Of a stretch of DNA of 64,000 bases, positions 45,480 to 53,660 are shown one piece after another. The position numbers and the translations under genes are program-made. The notes under the pieces are model-generated. The model did no database searches. It saw only the letters and a program-made list of their open reading frames with translations, and was not told the origin of the DNA. Source of the stretch: Bog-473 sp035552095 (GTDB lineage Bacteria > Actinomycetota > Acidimicrobiia > Acidimicrobiales > RAAP-2); NCBI GenBank assembly GCA_035552095.1, contig DASZMA010000076.1, positions 1 to 64,000 on the forward strand, written 5' to 3'. Numbering within the stretch: position 1 is the first letter of the stretch; each line of letters opens with the position of its first letter.

Positions 45480-46106
45480 ATGGACGACGATCCCACACCT
45501 CCCGAGTCAGCCGATACGGATTCGGGAGGGCAGCCAGCCCGCAGCAGGAGGGGCCGTTGGCTGATCGAAACCCTGGTCGTGGTGGCCGTGGCCCTGGTGA
45601 TCGCGGTGGTGCTGCGTACGTTCGTGGTGGGTACCTACTCCATCCCTTCCGGGTCGATGGAACCCACCCTCAATGTCAACGACCGGATCCTGGTCGACAA
45701 GCTCAGCTACCACCTGCACGGAATCGGTCGGACCGACATCGTGGTCTTCTCGACGCCGCCCAACGAGCATTGCGCCGGCCCTCCGGTGAAGGACCTCGTC
45801 AAGCGGATCATCGGCCTCCCCGGTGAGACCATCTCGCTCTCGGGCGGGCAGGTCTATATCAACGGGAAGCTGTTACCCCAGCCCTGGCTACCCGCCGTGA
45901 CCCAGCGCTCGACGACGCCCGGACCGGGCGCGCAGCCCTACGCGTTGGCGCACCCCTTCAAAATCCCGGCCGACCACGTCTATGTCATGGGCGACAACCG
46001 GACCGAGTCGTGCGACAGCCGATACTGGGGCCCCATAAAGGAGTCAACCATCGTCGGCAAGGTCGACGTGCGCTTCTGGCCTTTAACCCGCTTCCACTTC
46101 TTTTAG
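45480..46106 (+). CDS. lepB: Signal peptidase I
   Basis: Membrane serine protease cleaving signal peptides, 208 residues. One transmembrane helix (about 30-48) follows a charged cytoplasmic leader. Catalytic Ser59 is in SIPSGSMEPTL and Lys108 in LVKRIIGLPGE; GDNRTESCDSRYWGP is the conserved box E. The upstream 109-bp gap has a small GGAGG-TG-CCTCC repeat (45445-45456) of doubtful meaning. It converges with the Trm11-like gene. Confidence 0.96.
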   Translation: MDDDPTPPESADTDSGGQPARSRRGRWLIETLVVVAVALVIAVVLRTFVVGTYSIPSGSMEPTLNVNDRILVDKLSYHLHGIGRTDIVVFSTPPNEHCAGPPVKDLVKRIIGLPGETISLSGGQVYINGKLLPQPWLPAVTQRSTTPGPGAQPYALAHPFKIPADHVYVMGDNRTESCDSRYWGPIKESTIVGKVDVRFWPLTRFHFF

Positions 46107-46123
46107 GCCAGCCGCGGCGGGGA

Positions 46124-47125
46124 CTACGCGGTCGCCAGCACGAGGCCACGGGTGATCGAACGGTCAACTCGGTGATCGAACGAGGAGGCGTCGTCGACCA
46201 CGGTGAAGCCGGCATGGCGCAGGGCATCCTCAAACTCATCCCGAGCGAAGGTCTTGGTGTTCCAGGCCAGCGCCAGTCCGGCGCCGCTCCGCATGACCCG
46301 GCGCCAACCGGGTAGGGCCGAGACGACCAGTTCACCCGGCGCCCTGGCCAGTCCGCCGGTGGCCGTCGATCCGTGGTGCACGCCGTAGGGCAGGTCGCCC
46401 ACCAGCACGTCGAAACTGCGGGCGCCGAAGTGCTCGCTCGTGTTGGTGGTGTCATCCCTCACCACCTCAACGCTCTGCGTCCGGCGGATCCGCAAGCTGA
46501 ACCGTCGTGCTCCGGTCAGGGGACCTTTGCGGATGTGCGCCTCCTCCAGCTTGGGTGACAGCCGATTGTCCTTCAGGTATGTGTTCAGGAAGAGCCGATA
46601 GGCCTCGAAATCCGAACCATCGAGATCGATACCCGCCACGTCGAATCCGTACATCAGGCCCCGGTTCAGCGAGGTGCCGCGCCCGGCGACCGGGTCGAGC
46701 AGGCGAACCGGCAGGCCCTGACGGCTGCGCTCCCGGGCGGCCGCCGAGAGTGCCACCGCCACGTTGACCATCAGGTGGGTGAACTGCTCGTTGGTCTTGC
46801 CCGAATAGCGCTGAATGGTGATGAGGTCGGAGCCGAAGTACTCGAGACGTCCCACCGGGAGCGGGAGGAATGAACCGTCGGCGCCGACCCGGAAGAGCGC
46901 GTAGGTCGCCGACAAGTTCGACAGGAGGAACACGTCGTGGTCGTCCAGCTCCTCAGCGTCAAGGAGGAGATACTCGACCCCGCCCACGACTTTCTCGGCG
47001 CTGTGGTTGAGCTGGCCGTGCAACACGGGCGCCACGACCGCCAGTTCGGCCAGGGCCAGCCGGGCCAGGTCCCGTCCGTAGACCCGGTTGGCCGAGGGCA
47101 GGGTGAGCAGGGCGTAGTCGGGCAT
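46124..47125 (-). CDS. Trm11/TrmG10-like tRNA guanine-N2-methyltransferase
   Basis: SAM-dependent RNA methylase-like protein of 333 residues. The SAM motif is LLDPVAGRGTSLNRGLMYG (144-160) and the catalytic loop GDLPYGVHH (243-251) corresponds to the D/N-P-P-Y motif, here with Leu in place of one Pro. Such proteins dimethylate or methylate G10 or G26-type positions in tRNA. The N-terminal 130 residues are unlike a THUMP domain, so RNA binding may differ from archaeal Trm11. Confidence 0.75.
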   Translation of the reverse strand: MPDYALLTLPSANRVYGRDLARLALAELAVVAPVLHGQLNHSAEKVVGGVEYLLLDAEELDDHDVFLLSNLSATYALFRVGADGSFLPLPVGRLEYFGSDLITIQRYSGKTNEQFTHLMVNVAVALSAAARERSRQGLPVRLLDPVAGRGTSLNRGLMYGFDVAGIDLDGSDFEAYRLFLNTYLKDNRLSPKLEEAHIRKGPLTGARRFSLRIRRTQSVEVVRDDTTNTSEHFGARSFDVLVGDLPYGVHHGSTATGGLARAPGELVVSALPGWRRVMRSGAGLALAWNTKTFARDEFEDALRHAGFTVVDDASSFDHRVDRSITRGLVLATA

Positions 47126-47243
47126 GCCTTAGCTGCTCCGCTCACCGTGGCGTGTCACCTCGACAGCCTGCCCAAGCCGTACTCGCCGCCGCAACCCGCC
47201 ACCTAATGTGCATGGCACCGGACATCGGCTAAAGGAGGACGTC

Positions 47244-47708
47244 ATGTTGCTCAAGGGCCTCAACCACGTCGCCACCATTACCAACGACGCCACTCGGTTG
47301 CAGGGTTTCTACGAGGAGGTCTTCGAGGCGGAGATCCTCCGCGACGGCGCCGAGTTTCCCGACGGCCGGGGTCCCCGGCTGTCCATCATCAAGATCGGTG
47401 ACTGGTCAGAGCTGAATGTCTTCGAGATTGAGGGCAATACCGAAGCCGACCGCCAAACGCCCATGTTCGGGCGCGGGCGCCTCGACCACCTGGCGGTGCA
47501 GGCCGCCTCACTCGAGGCGTTCGAGACCATCCGGGAACGGCTGATGTCCCGCGGGGCGGCGGATGACTTCGTCACCGATTTCGGCCCGATGCTCAGCCTC
47601 TTCTTCCGGGACCCCGACGGGCTCGAGTGTGAAGTCTGTGTGGAGAATCCCGATGCCGAGGCCGGCGTGCACCATCCCCCCGGCACGCGGGCCGCTCGGT
47701 ACTCGTAA
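47244..47708 (+). CDS. VOC-family (glyoxalase-fold) protein
   Basis: A 154-residue VOC protein: LLKGLNHVATITNDATRLQGFYEEVF carries the first His (LNHVA), DHLAVQAASLEAF the second His, and FFRDPDGLECEVCVEN the Glu ligand. The metal set is therefore complete, unlike the VOC gene at 43938. The ATG at 47244 follows a strong AAAGGAGG site. It converges closely (3 bp) with the EthD gene. Confidence 0.87.
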   Translation: MLLKGLNHVATITNDATRLQGFYEEVFEAEILRDGAEFPDGRGPRLSIIKIGDWSELNVFEIEGNTEADRQTPMFGRGRLDHLAVQAASLEAFETIRERLMSRGAADDFVTDFGPMLSLFFRDPDGLECEVCVENPDAEAGVHHPPGTRAARYS

Positions 47709-47711
47709 GCC

Positions 47712-48077
47712 CTAGACGACCTGGTGCTCCTCGGCCGGGAAGATGGGCGAGCGGGCGTGGTCGATGAATCTCTTCTCGTCCGCCAGGAGCTCCCGGCCGG
47801 CGGCGGCGCCCTCGGGTGACGCGGTCGACGCCATAAGGGCTTCGGCGCTGTCGAACCACAGTTCGGCCACGCCGTCGTAGGGCTCCGGTGCCCCCCGGGA
47901 CGCCGCCAACGCCTGGCTGACCGGCCCCGGCAGGGTGTGAACCTGGACGTACTTTCGGATGCCCAGCACCGCGGCCACGGTGGTCACCAGCGGGCCATGG
48001 ACCTCGCGCCAGTAGCGATGGAACTCGGGCTCGCTGATGTCGGGTCGGCGGCGGACGCAGAAGATGAGTTTGACCAC
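47712..48077 (-). CDS. EthD-family dimeric alpha/beta-barrel protein
   Basis: Small protein (121 residues) with the EthD/ferredoxin-like fold: VKLIFCVRRRPDISEPEFHRYW, then EVHGPLV and DGVAELWFDSAEALMAS. EthD proteins assist P450 ether cleavage or act as reductases/isomerases for quinone-like substrates. No P450 is adjacent, so the role is open. Confidence 0.87.
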   Translation of the reverse strand: MVKLIFCVRRRPDISEPEFHRYWREVHGPLVTTVAAVLGIRKYVQVHTLPGPVSQALAASRGAPEPYDGVAELWFDSAEALMASTASPEGAAAGRELLADEKRFIDHARSPIFPAEEHQVV

Positions 48078-48166
48078 GGCGGGAGCGTACCGCCGCCGAT
48101 TCTGACGGGCCCGGCCCGGCTGATCAGGCCGACGTCGGGTTGGGCGCAGGCGCTAGGTTGGCCGCG

Positions 48167-49054
48167 ATGCATGTCGGCCTGGTGGTCCTCCCATCGGACC
48201 GGTGGCGGGAAGCCCGCCGCCAGTGGGAGTGGGCTGACGACGTGGGCTTCGCCACCGCCTGGACCTACGACCACATCCGCTGGAGTGGCATGGCCGACGG
48301 CCCGTGGCACGCCGCCATCCCCGTCCTGGCCGCGGCAGCCGGGGTGACCACCCGCATCCGGCTGGGCACCTTGGTGGCCACGCCCAACTTCCGCCACCCG
48401 GTCACGCTGGCCCGGGACGTGATCTCGCTGGACGACCTGAGCGCCGGCCGTTTCGATCTGGGGGTCGGTCCGGGCAGCGAGGGACCGGATGCCACGGCGT
48501 TGGGGCAGGCGCCGTGGTCGGCGGCCGAGCGCATGGATCGGTTCGCCGAGTTCCTGCACATCCTGCGACCCATGCTCGATGGCGATGCCAGCACCCGCAC
48601 CAATGTGCGGGGCCGGTACTACTCGGCCACCGACGCCCCCAGCACGCCGGGCACCTGGCAGACCCCGTTCCCCCTCACGGTGGCGGCCGGTGGCCGGCGC
48701 GGGCTGGCCCTGGCCGCCGCCTACGGAGCGGCGTGGGTGACCATCGGCCCGGGTGGCCGCGAGCCGCGCACGGCGGCCACCGTCCTGGCCGCCGTCCGGC
48801 GCCAGGGTGAGCTCCTCGAACTGGCGTGCCGCCAACAGGAACGGGACATCACCACCTTGCGCAAGGTGATCCTGTGGACGCCGGCGGAGCCGGTCATCAC
48901 CTCGATGGACCAGTTCGAAGCGTTGGCGGCCCCTTACGCCGAGTTGGGCTTCGACCAGCTGGTCCTGCACCATCCGGCCCAGACGGGACCCTACGGCGGG
49001 TCGGTGTCGGTCTTCGAGCAGATCGCCGCCCGTTACGGCGCGGCCGGCTCCTAA
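48167..49054 (+). CDS. LLM-class F420-dependent oxidoreductase
   Basis: Luciferase-like monooxygenase-fold enzyme of 295 residues from the ATG at 48167. N-terminal MHVGLVVLPSDRWRE, TTRIRLGTLVATPNFRHP, AGRFDLGVGPGSEGPD and PLTVAAGGRRGLALAAAYG are the usual barrel strands. It is not closely similar to the LLM gene at 37636. Its neighbours (EthD, VOC) suggest a small oxidative or detoxifying group, but each gene has its own orientation. Confidence 0.88.
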   Translation: MHVGLVVLPSDRWREARRQWEWADDVGFATAWTYDHIRWSGMADGPWHAAIPVLAAAAGVTTRIRLGTLVATPNFRHPVTLARDVISLDDLSAGRFDLGVGPGSEGPDATALGQAPWSAAERMDRFAEFLHILRPMLDGDASTRTNVRGRYYSATDAPSTPGTWQTPFPLTVAAGGRRGLALAAAYGAAWVTIGPGGREPRTAATVLAAVRRQGELLELACRQQERDITTLRKVILWTPAEPVITSMDQFEALAAPYAELGFDQLVLHHPAQTGPYGGSVSVFEQIAARYGAAGS

Positions 49055-49074
49055 CAACAACAACGTTCGCCCAG

Positions 49075-50250
49075 TCACGACACCAGCTCGGCCACCAGCT
49101 CCTTGAGCTCTGCGGTGCGCCCCGCCGGTTCGACCCGTTCAATGGCGATGTCATCGCAGCCGACCCAGGCCGCCGCCTCGCCCAGGGCGGCGGCCACATG
49201 GCGCGGCGCATCCCCCGTCTGCAGCGTCACCTGCTTGGCCACCAGCGTGCGGCCCCGGCGACCCGGGTCGACCAGGCCGACGAACTTGGTCCCGGCCAGC
49301 ACCGGCATGGCGAAGTACCCGTAGAGCCGCTTCTCCCGGGGCACGTAGGCCTCGAGGCGGTGCCGGATCCCGAAGAGGCGCTCGGCCCGGGGCCGAAACC
49401 ACAGGAGCGAGTCAAACGGGGAGAGGAGCACGCTGCGCCCCCTGACCCGCCGGTTGAGGACATCGAGCGCACCGGGCGCGGCCCAGCCCGGCTGGGCCCA
49501 GCCCTCGACGGCCATCGGCACCAGATCGGTGTCGCTCAGCACCTGACGCACCAGGGCCTGGGGCAGGCCGTGGTAGGCCGCCAAGTCGCCCACGGTGGCC
49601 ACGCCCATGGCCCGCCCGGCGTGACCGACCAGTTCGATGGCACACGCTTCGTCGCTCGGCTCCTGGTCCGCCAACCCGGCGGGGATGGCCCGCGAGCTCA
49701 GGTCATAGACCCGCTGGAAGCCCCGACGCTCCCGGCAGACCAGTTCCCCGATATCGAGCAGCCACTCGGCCGCGATCTTGATCTCCGACCAGTCCCACCA
49801 GATACCACCGCGCTTGGCGCCGCCCAGTTCACGGGCGGTCAACGGCCCGTCCCTCTCCAGGCGTTGCCTCACCTGGCCGCAGCTTTTGGCCATGTCCTCG
49901 AGGAGGTGCCACCGCCGTCCCTTGGCCTGTGAGGCCCGTCGCTTGAAGGCGTAGAAGGGCCAGTCCTCCAGGGGAAGCACGCAGGCCGCGTGCGACCAGT
50001 ACTCGAAGGTCTCACTCCGGGGCCCCCAGTAGGCCTGCTCAATGCTCTTGCGGGCGATGGCGCCATAGCGGGCGTAGGCCACCAGCTCGTGGGAGCGGGC
50101 CAGGACGGAGATCGTGTCGAGTTGCACCGCGCCCAACCGGCGCACCATGGCGGCCGGTCCACCAGCCGGGCGCGGTCCGCACAGACCTTGGGCAAAGAGG
50201 CTGACCCGTCGCGCCTCCTCGTCCGTCAGCGTGGCGGATGGCTCGGGCAT
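49075..50250 (-). CDS. YcaQ/AlkX-type winged-helix DNA glycosylase
   Basis: DNA repair glycosylase of the HTH_42 superfamily, 391 residues. The catalytic QxD motif is at Gln43-Asp45 (VQLDTISVLARSHELV), the position used by YcaQ to remove alkylated purines and unhook interstrand crosslinks. Three winged-helix repeats follow (including LTARELGGAKRGGIWWDWSE and RSVLLSPFDSLLWFRPRAE) before the C-terminal beta barrel. Some actinobacterial members protect antibiotic producers from their own DNA-alkylating product. Confidence 0.87.
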   Translation of the reverse strand: MPEPSATLTDEEARRVSLFAQGLCGPRPAGGPAAMVRRLGAVQLDTISVLARSHELVAYARYGAIARKSIEQAYWGPRSETFEYWSHAACVLPLEDWPFYAFKRRASQAKGRRWHLLEDMAKSCGQVRQRLERDGPLTARELGGAKRGGIWWDWSEIKIAAEWLLDIGELVCRERRGFQRVYDLSSRAIPAGLADQEPSDEACAIELVGHAGRAMGVATVGDLAAYHGLPQALVRQVLSDTDLVPMAVEGWAQPGWAAPGALDVLNRRVRGRSVLLSPFDSLLWFRPRAERLFGIRHRLEAYVPREKRLYGYFAMPVLAGTKFVGLVDPGRRGRTLVAKQVTLQTGDAPRHVAAALGEAAAWVGCDDIAIERVEPAGRTAELKELVAELVS

Positions 50251-50278
50251 TGGTGCTGCAAGCTACCCGCCTCGGGGC

Positions 50279-51409
50279 TCAGTCGAGCAGGGCCGCGGCC
50301 ACCGTCTCCTCCAGCGAGCGGTCGTTGGCCCACATGAGCTGCTGCTGTTTGGCCCGGCGGAAGTAGAGCTGAATGTCGAAGTCAAGCGTGAAGCCGATAC
50401 CACCGAAGAGTTGCTGGGCCATGGCCGTGATGTCCCGGAACGTGCTGCAGGCGAAGAGCTTGGCCATCGGGGCCAGGGAGGTCAGCGAACGCCCGCTGGC
50501 GCCGGCCCACGCCGCTTCGTGCACCAGCTGCTCCGCCCCGTCCAGGGCGGTGACGGCATCGGCCAGGTTGTGGGCCAGGGCCTGGAACGCCCCCAGGGGC
50601 TTGTCGAACTGCTCGCGGTCCTTGGCGTACTGGTTGGTGATCTCGAGCGCGTAGCGGGCGCCGCCGACGGCCTGGGCGGCCAGGAGGACCAACCCGCCCT
50701 CGAGCGTGTCCTGCCAGGTGCCCCATCCGGTCCCGGCCGCACCGATCCGGTCCTCCTCGGTCAGGGCGACGCGCTCGAAGGTCACCTCGTACTGGGTGTC
50801 CGAGGCGATGGTGAACTGCTGGCGCAAGGTGACACCGACCGCGGTGGGGTCGACCAGGAACAGGTCGATGGCGATGGCGTCCTCACCGGTGCGGGCCAGG
50901 ACCAGGAGGCGGTCGGCCGCCGCCGCGTAGGCCACGTGGCGCTTCACTCCGCTCAGCGCGAAGGCGCGGTCGCCGTCGGGCTCGGCCCGCACCTCGACGC
51001 CGCGGGGAGAGAACCCGTTCTCCGGCTCCAGCCAGGCCGGCGTGAGGATCCGCTCGCCCGAGGCGATCCCGCCCAACCACTCCGCCTTCTGCCCGTCGCT
51101 GCCGGCGGCGGCGATCACCCCACCCGAGAGGACGGCGCTCACGAAGTGCGGCGTCGGGGCCAGGGCCCGACCCAGTTCCTGGTAGAGGGCGACGCCTTCC
51201 ACCAACGTCATGCCCGAACCACCGTGCTCCTCGGGCAGCAGGAGGCCGATGAGGTCAAGTTGGCCCAACTGGTCCCAGAGCGAGAGTGGGTAGCCGGTCG
51301 GGTTGTCCTCCATGTCCCGCACCACGTCCAGCGGGCAGTGCCGCTCCAGGACGTCGCGCACGGTCTGGCGCAGCATCTCCTGCTCTGGGCTGAAATCAAG
51401 GTCCAACAC
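50279..51409 (-). CDS. Acyl-CoA dehydrogenase subunit (FadE28/29-like)
   Basis: FAD-dependent acyl-CoA dehydrogenase family, 376 residues, last gene of a five-gene operon. The acyl-CoA pocket motif near the C-terminus reads QQLFGGIGFTLDFDIQLYFR: in active enzymes of this branch Glu is found where Asp (TLDFD) stands, so it may be non-catalytic or altered. The other acyl-CoA dehydrogenase of the operon (53661-54839) keeps more typical motifs. In steroid-degrading actinobacteria two such proteins form a heterotetramer, with one active site each. Confidence 0.88.
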   Translation of the reverse strand: MLDLDFSPEQEMLRQTVRDVLERHCPLDVVRDMEDNPTGYPLSLWDQLGQLDLIGLLLPEEHGGSGMTLVEGVALYQELGRALAPTPHFVSAVLSGGVIAAAGSDGQKAEWLGGIASGERILTPAWLEPENGFSPRGVEVRAEPDGDRAFALSGVKRHVAYAAAADRLLVLARTGEDAIAIDLFLVDPTAVGVTLRQQFTIASDTQYEVTFERVALTEEDRIGAAGTGWGTWQDTLEGGLVLLAAQAVGGARYALEITNQYAKDREQFDKPLGAFQALAHNLADAVTALDGAEQLVHEAAWAGASGRSLTSLAPMAKLFACSTFRDITAMAQQLFGGIGFTLDFDIQLYFRRAKQQQLMWANDRSLEETVAAALLD

Positions 51410-51451
51410 GGTGCATCTACCTCCGGGATTGGGAGCGATCGGGGTGGGCTC

Positions 51452-51955
51452 TCACGGCGTGCCCGGCGACGGGAGCCAGTGCTCGCCGCGGCGAGCCCAG
51501 GGATTGTCGTCGGGGGTGCGGGGCAGGGCGATGCGGGCGGCGCAGGTGGTCTTGGTGTCACCGTCGACCGACAGCGTCACCGCCACGGAGACGAACCCGC
51601 AGCCGGTCCCGTCGACTTCGGTCCCCTCGACGACACCGCGGAGCGTCATGGTGTCGCCCGGAAACACCGAGCCCAACATGCGGAAGGTGACCCGGCCCAG
51701 CCGGCCGTGCGGTCCGGTCCAGTCGGTCAGGTAGCGCTCGAACCAGGCCGCCTGATTGGGCGTGTTCAAGAAGATGTCCTGGGTGCCGTTGCGTTCAACG
51801 GCGAAGTCCTTGTCATGGTGCATGGGGCGCCAGTCCCGGGTGGCCAGGGCGCCGAGCACCACCGTGGTGGCCGACACCGGGTAGCGCAGTTCGGGCAGGA
51901 GGTCCCCGACGGTGACCTCACCGTGCAGGAGGATCGGGGTGACGGCGGTGGTCAT
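51452..51955 (-). CDS. MaoC-like hotdog-fold enoyl-CoA hydratase (catalytic)
   Basis: R-specific hydratase-like protein of 167 residues. The hydratase motif is intact: TRDWRPMHHDKDFA, a D-x-x-P-x-H pattern. LNTPNQAAWFERYLTDW and GRVTFRMLGSVFPGDT complete the hotdog fold. It overlaps the upstream MaoC-fold gene by 4 bp. With that gene it likely forms a heterodimer, as ChsH1/ChsH2 do. Confidence 0.86.
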   Translation of the reverse strand: MTTAVTPILLHGEVTVGDLLPELRYPVSATTVVLGALATRDWRPMHHDKDFAVERNGTQDIFLNTPNQAAWFERYLTDWTGPHGRLGRVTFRMLGSVFPGDTMTLRGVVEGTEVDGTGCGFVSVAVTLSVDGDTKTTCAARIALPRTPDDNPWARRGEHWLPSPGTP

Positions 51956-52476
51956 GGTTGGGCGGCGCTCTCACGTCGGTAGCCGAACCCGGTGTACGAC
52001 TCCACCGCCACCAGCTCATCGTCCTGGTTCTGGTAGACGACGTCGATCACCCAGAAGCGGCCGGTGCCCAACTTGGTCGTCTTCTCCCCGCTGATGGAGC
52101 GCAGCACCTGGTGGGTGCGTAGGACGTCGCCGATCCGGACCGGGAGGTGGAACTCAATGGTGTTGTCCGTCATGACCGCTTCGGGCAGGTCGAAGAGCGC
52201 CTTGAGATCGAAGTGCACCTGCAGGGGAAGGGCCACCTCGGTGCGGCCCGGCGCCCAGTTGTGTGGTCGGAACCAGACCGAGACCATGGACGGTGGGGCG
52301 ATCGGCCCGTCGGTGAGGGCCTGGGCCACCCGGTCGTCCCAGTACAGCGGGTTCCCGTTCTCGACCGAGGCGCACGATGTCCAGATGTAGCCCCGCTCGA
52401 CCGGGAACTCACCCGTCTCGGGATACTGCTCCTCACCAACCCGTGTGAGCGCCTGGGCCAGGAGATCCGCCGTCAT
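51952..52476 (-). CDS. MaoC N-terminal-domain (FAS1_DH-type) hotdog protein, likely non-catalytic partner
   Basis: Hotdog-fold protein of 174 residues, similar to MaoC-like dehydratase N-terminal domains: RGYIWTSCASVENGNPLYW, then FHLPVRIGDVLRTHQVLRSI and VVYQNQDDELVAVE. The catalytic D-x-x-P-x-H is missing (ENGNPLYWDD), so it is probably the structural partner of the 51452 hydratase. Overlaps: its ATG shares one base with the CaiB stop and its end overlaps the next gene by 4 bp. Confidence 0.84.
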   Translation of the reverse strand: MTADLLAQALTRVGEEQYPETGEFPVERGYIWTSCASVENGNPLYWDDRVAQALTDGPIAPPSMVSVWFRPHNWAPGRTEVALPLQVHFDLKALFDLPEAVMTDNTIEFHLPVRIGDVLRTHQVLRSISGEKTTKLGTGRFWVIDVVYQNQDDELVAVESYTGFGYRRESAAQP

Positions 52477-53657
52477 CAGGCCACCGCCCGGCGGGAGCGC
52501 CAGCGGCCGATGGTGTCGCCGTCGACCCCCGCCTCCTTGAGGAGGTGGTCGGTGTCGGTCACCGACAGGTCGGGCAATTCGATCGGGTCATCGGGACGGG
52601 CCATGCCGGCCAGGAGCGGGGCCAGCTGTCGGAGCGAGCCCTCGGTCGGGTGCACCGCGGTGGCGACCACGCCGCGGTGGGTGAACTGGGGGTCGCTCCA
52701 GACCTCTTCGACCTCCAGGACCGGGGCCACGCACGTGTCGGCATCGCCCAGCCGGGCGACCCACTCATCACGATCACGGGTGGCGAAGGCGGCGGCGAAG
52801 GTGGACCGGATGACCGGTTGGGCGTCGTCGTCCAACTGGAGCGGCACCAGGTCCTCGCAGCCCAGGGCCCGGCACAGGTTGGCGAAGAACTTCGGCTCCA
52901 CCGTGCCCACCGCCACCCACTTCTCGTCACGCGTCCGGTACGTGGCGTAGCAGGCGTAGCGCCCCGAGAGGATGTCGTGGCCGGGCGCCGGTGCGTTGCC
53001 CAGCGCCAGCTGCTCGTCAACAGGGAGCGACATCAGCCAGAGGACGCCGTCGGCCACCGACACGTCGAGATAGGCGCCTTCGCCCGACGTGGCCCGGCCG
53101 GCCAGGGCGGCGGTGATGGCCAGGGCAGCCTGCATCCCGCCGGCGGCGGCGTCGGCGATGGTGGCCCCGGGGAGTGGTGGGGCGCCGCCGGCGCCGGGCG
53201 TGCTCATGGCCAGGAACCCGCTGACCGCCAGGTAGTTGACGTCGTGGCCGGCCCAACCAGAACGAGGCCCGTCCTGTCCGTAGCCGGTGGTCGAGCAGTA
53301 GATGATGCCCGGGTGGCGCGCCTTCACCGCGTCGTACCCGAGACCCAGGCGGTCCATGACTCCCGGGCGGAAGCTCTCGACCACCACGTCGGCCCGGCCG
53401 GCCAGGGCCAGGAAGGCCTCCCGACCATCGTCGTCCTTCAGATCCACCAGCACCCGGCTCATGCCGCGCTGGCCGCTGTAGGCGAAGAACAGCGGCTCAT
53501 TTGCGATGGCGCCGTCGGCGGGAACTGGTCCCACCTTGACCACCCGGGCGCCGTAGTCGGCCAGCAGCCGGGTACAGCGCGGCCCGGGGCCGAAGGTGGA
53601 CAGGTCGAGCACGGTGACCCCGCTGAGGGGACCGGTGGACAGCGAGGCGGTCGGCAA
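52476..53657 (-). CDS. CaiB/BaiF-family CoA enzyme, alpha-methylacyl-CoA-racemase-like
   Basis: Class III CoA-transferase-fold enzyme of 393 residues. The catalytic pattern is that of alpha-methylacyl-CoA racemase: His-Asp in GHDVNYLAVSGFLAM and the second Asp in ATIADAAAGGMQAALAI. VVKVGPVPADG and VVESFRPGVMDRLGLGYD are typical CaiB parts. Racemisation at the methyl-branched carbon is a normal step for steroid or isoprenoid side chains, which fits the operon. Both bounds lie within 1-3 bp of the neighbours. Confidence 0.85.
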   Translation of the reverse strand: MPTASLSTGPLSGVTVLDLSTFGPGPRCTRLLADYGARVVKVGPVPADGAIANEPLFFAYSGQRGMSRVLVDLKDDDGREAFLALAGRADVVVESFRPGVMDRLGLGYDAVKARHPGIIYCSTTGYGQDGPRSGWAGHDVNYLAVSGFLAMSTPGAGGAPPLPGATIADAAAGGMQAALAITAALAGRATSGEGAYLDVSVADGVLWLMSLPVDEQLALGNAPAPGHDILSGRYACYATYRTRDEKWVAVGTVEPKFFANLCRALGCEDLVPLQLDDDAQPVIRSTFAAAFATRDRDEWVARLGDADTCVAPVLEVEEVWSDPQFTHRGVVATAVHPTEGSLRQLAPLLAGMARPDDPIELPDLSVTDTDHLLKEAGVDGDTIGRWRSRRAVA

Positions 53658-53660
53658 CGA

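Noticed and set aside
47143..47180. Another ECF41-type promoter in front of the VOC gene at 47244
   Set aside because: TGTCACC is followed by CGTA after 18 bp, so both spacing and -10 core deviate from the two good sites.
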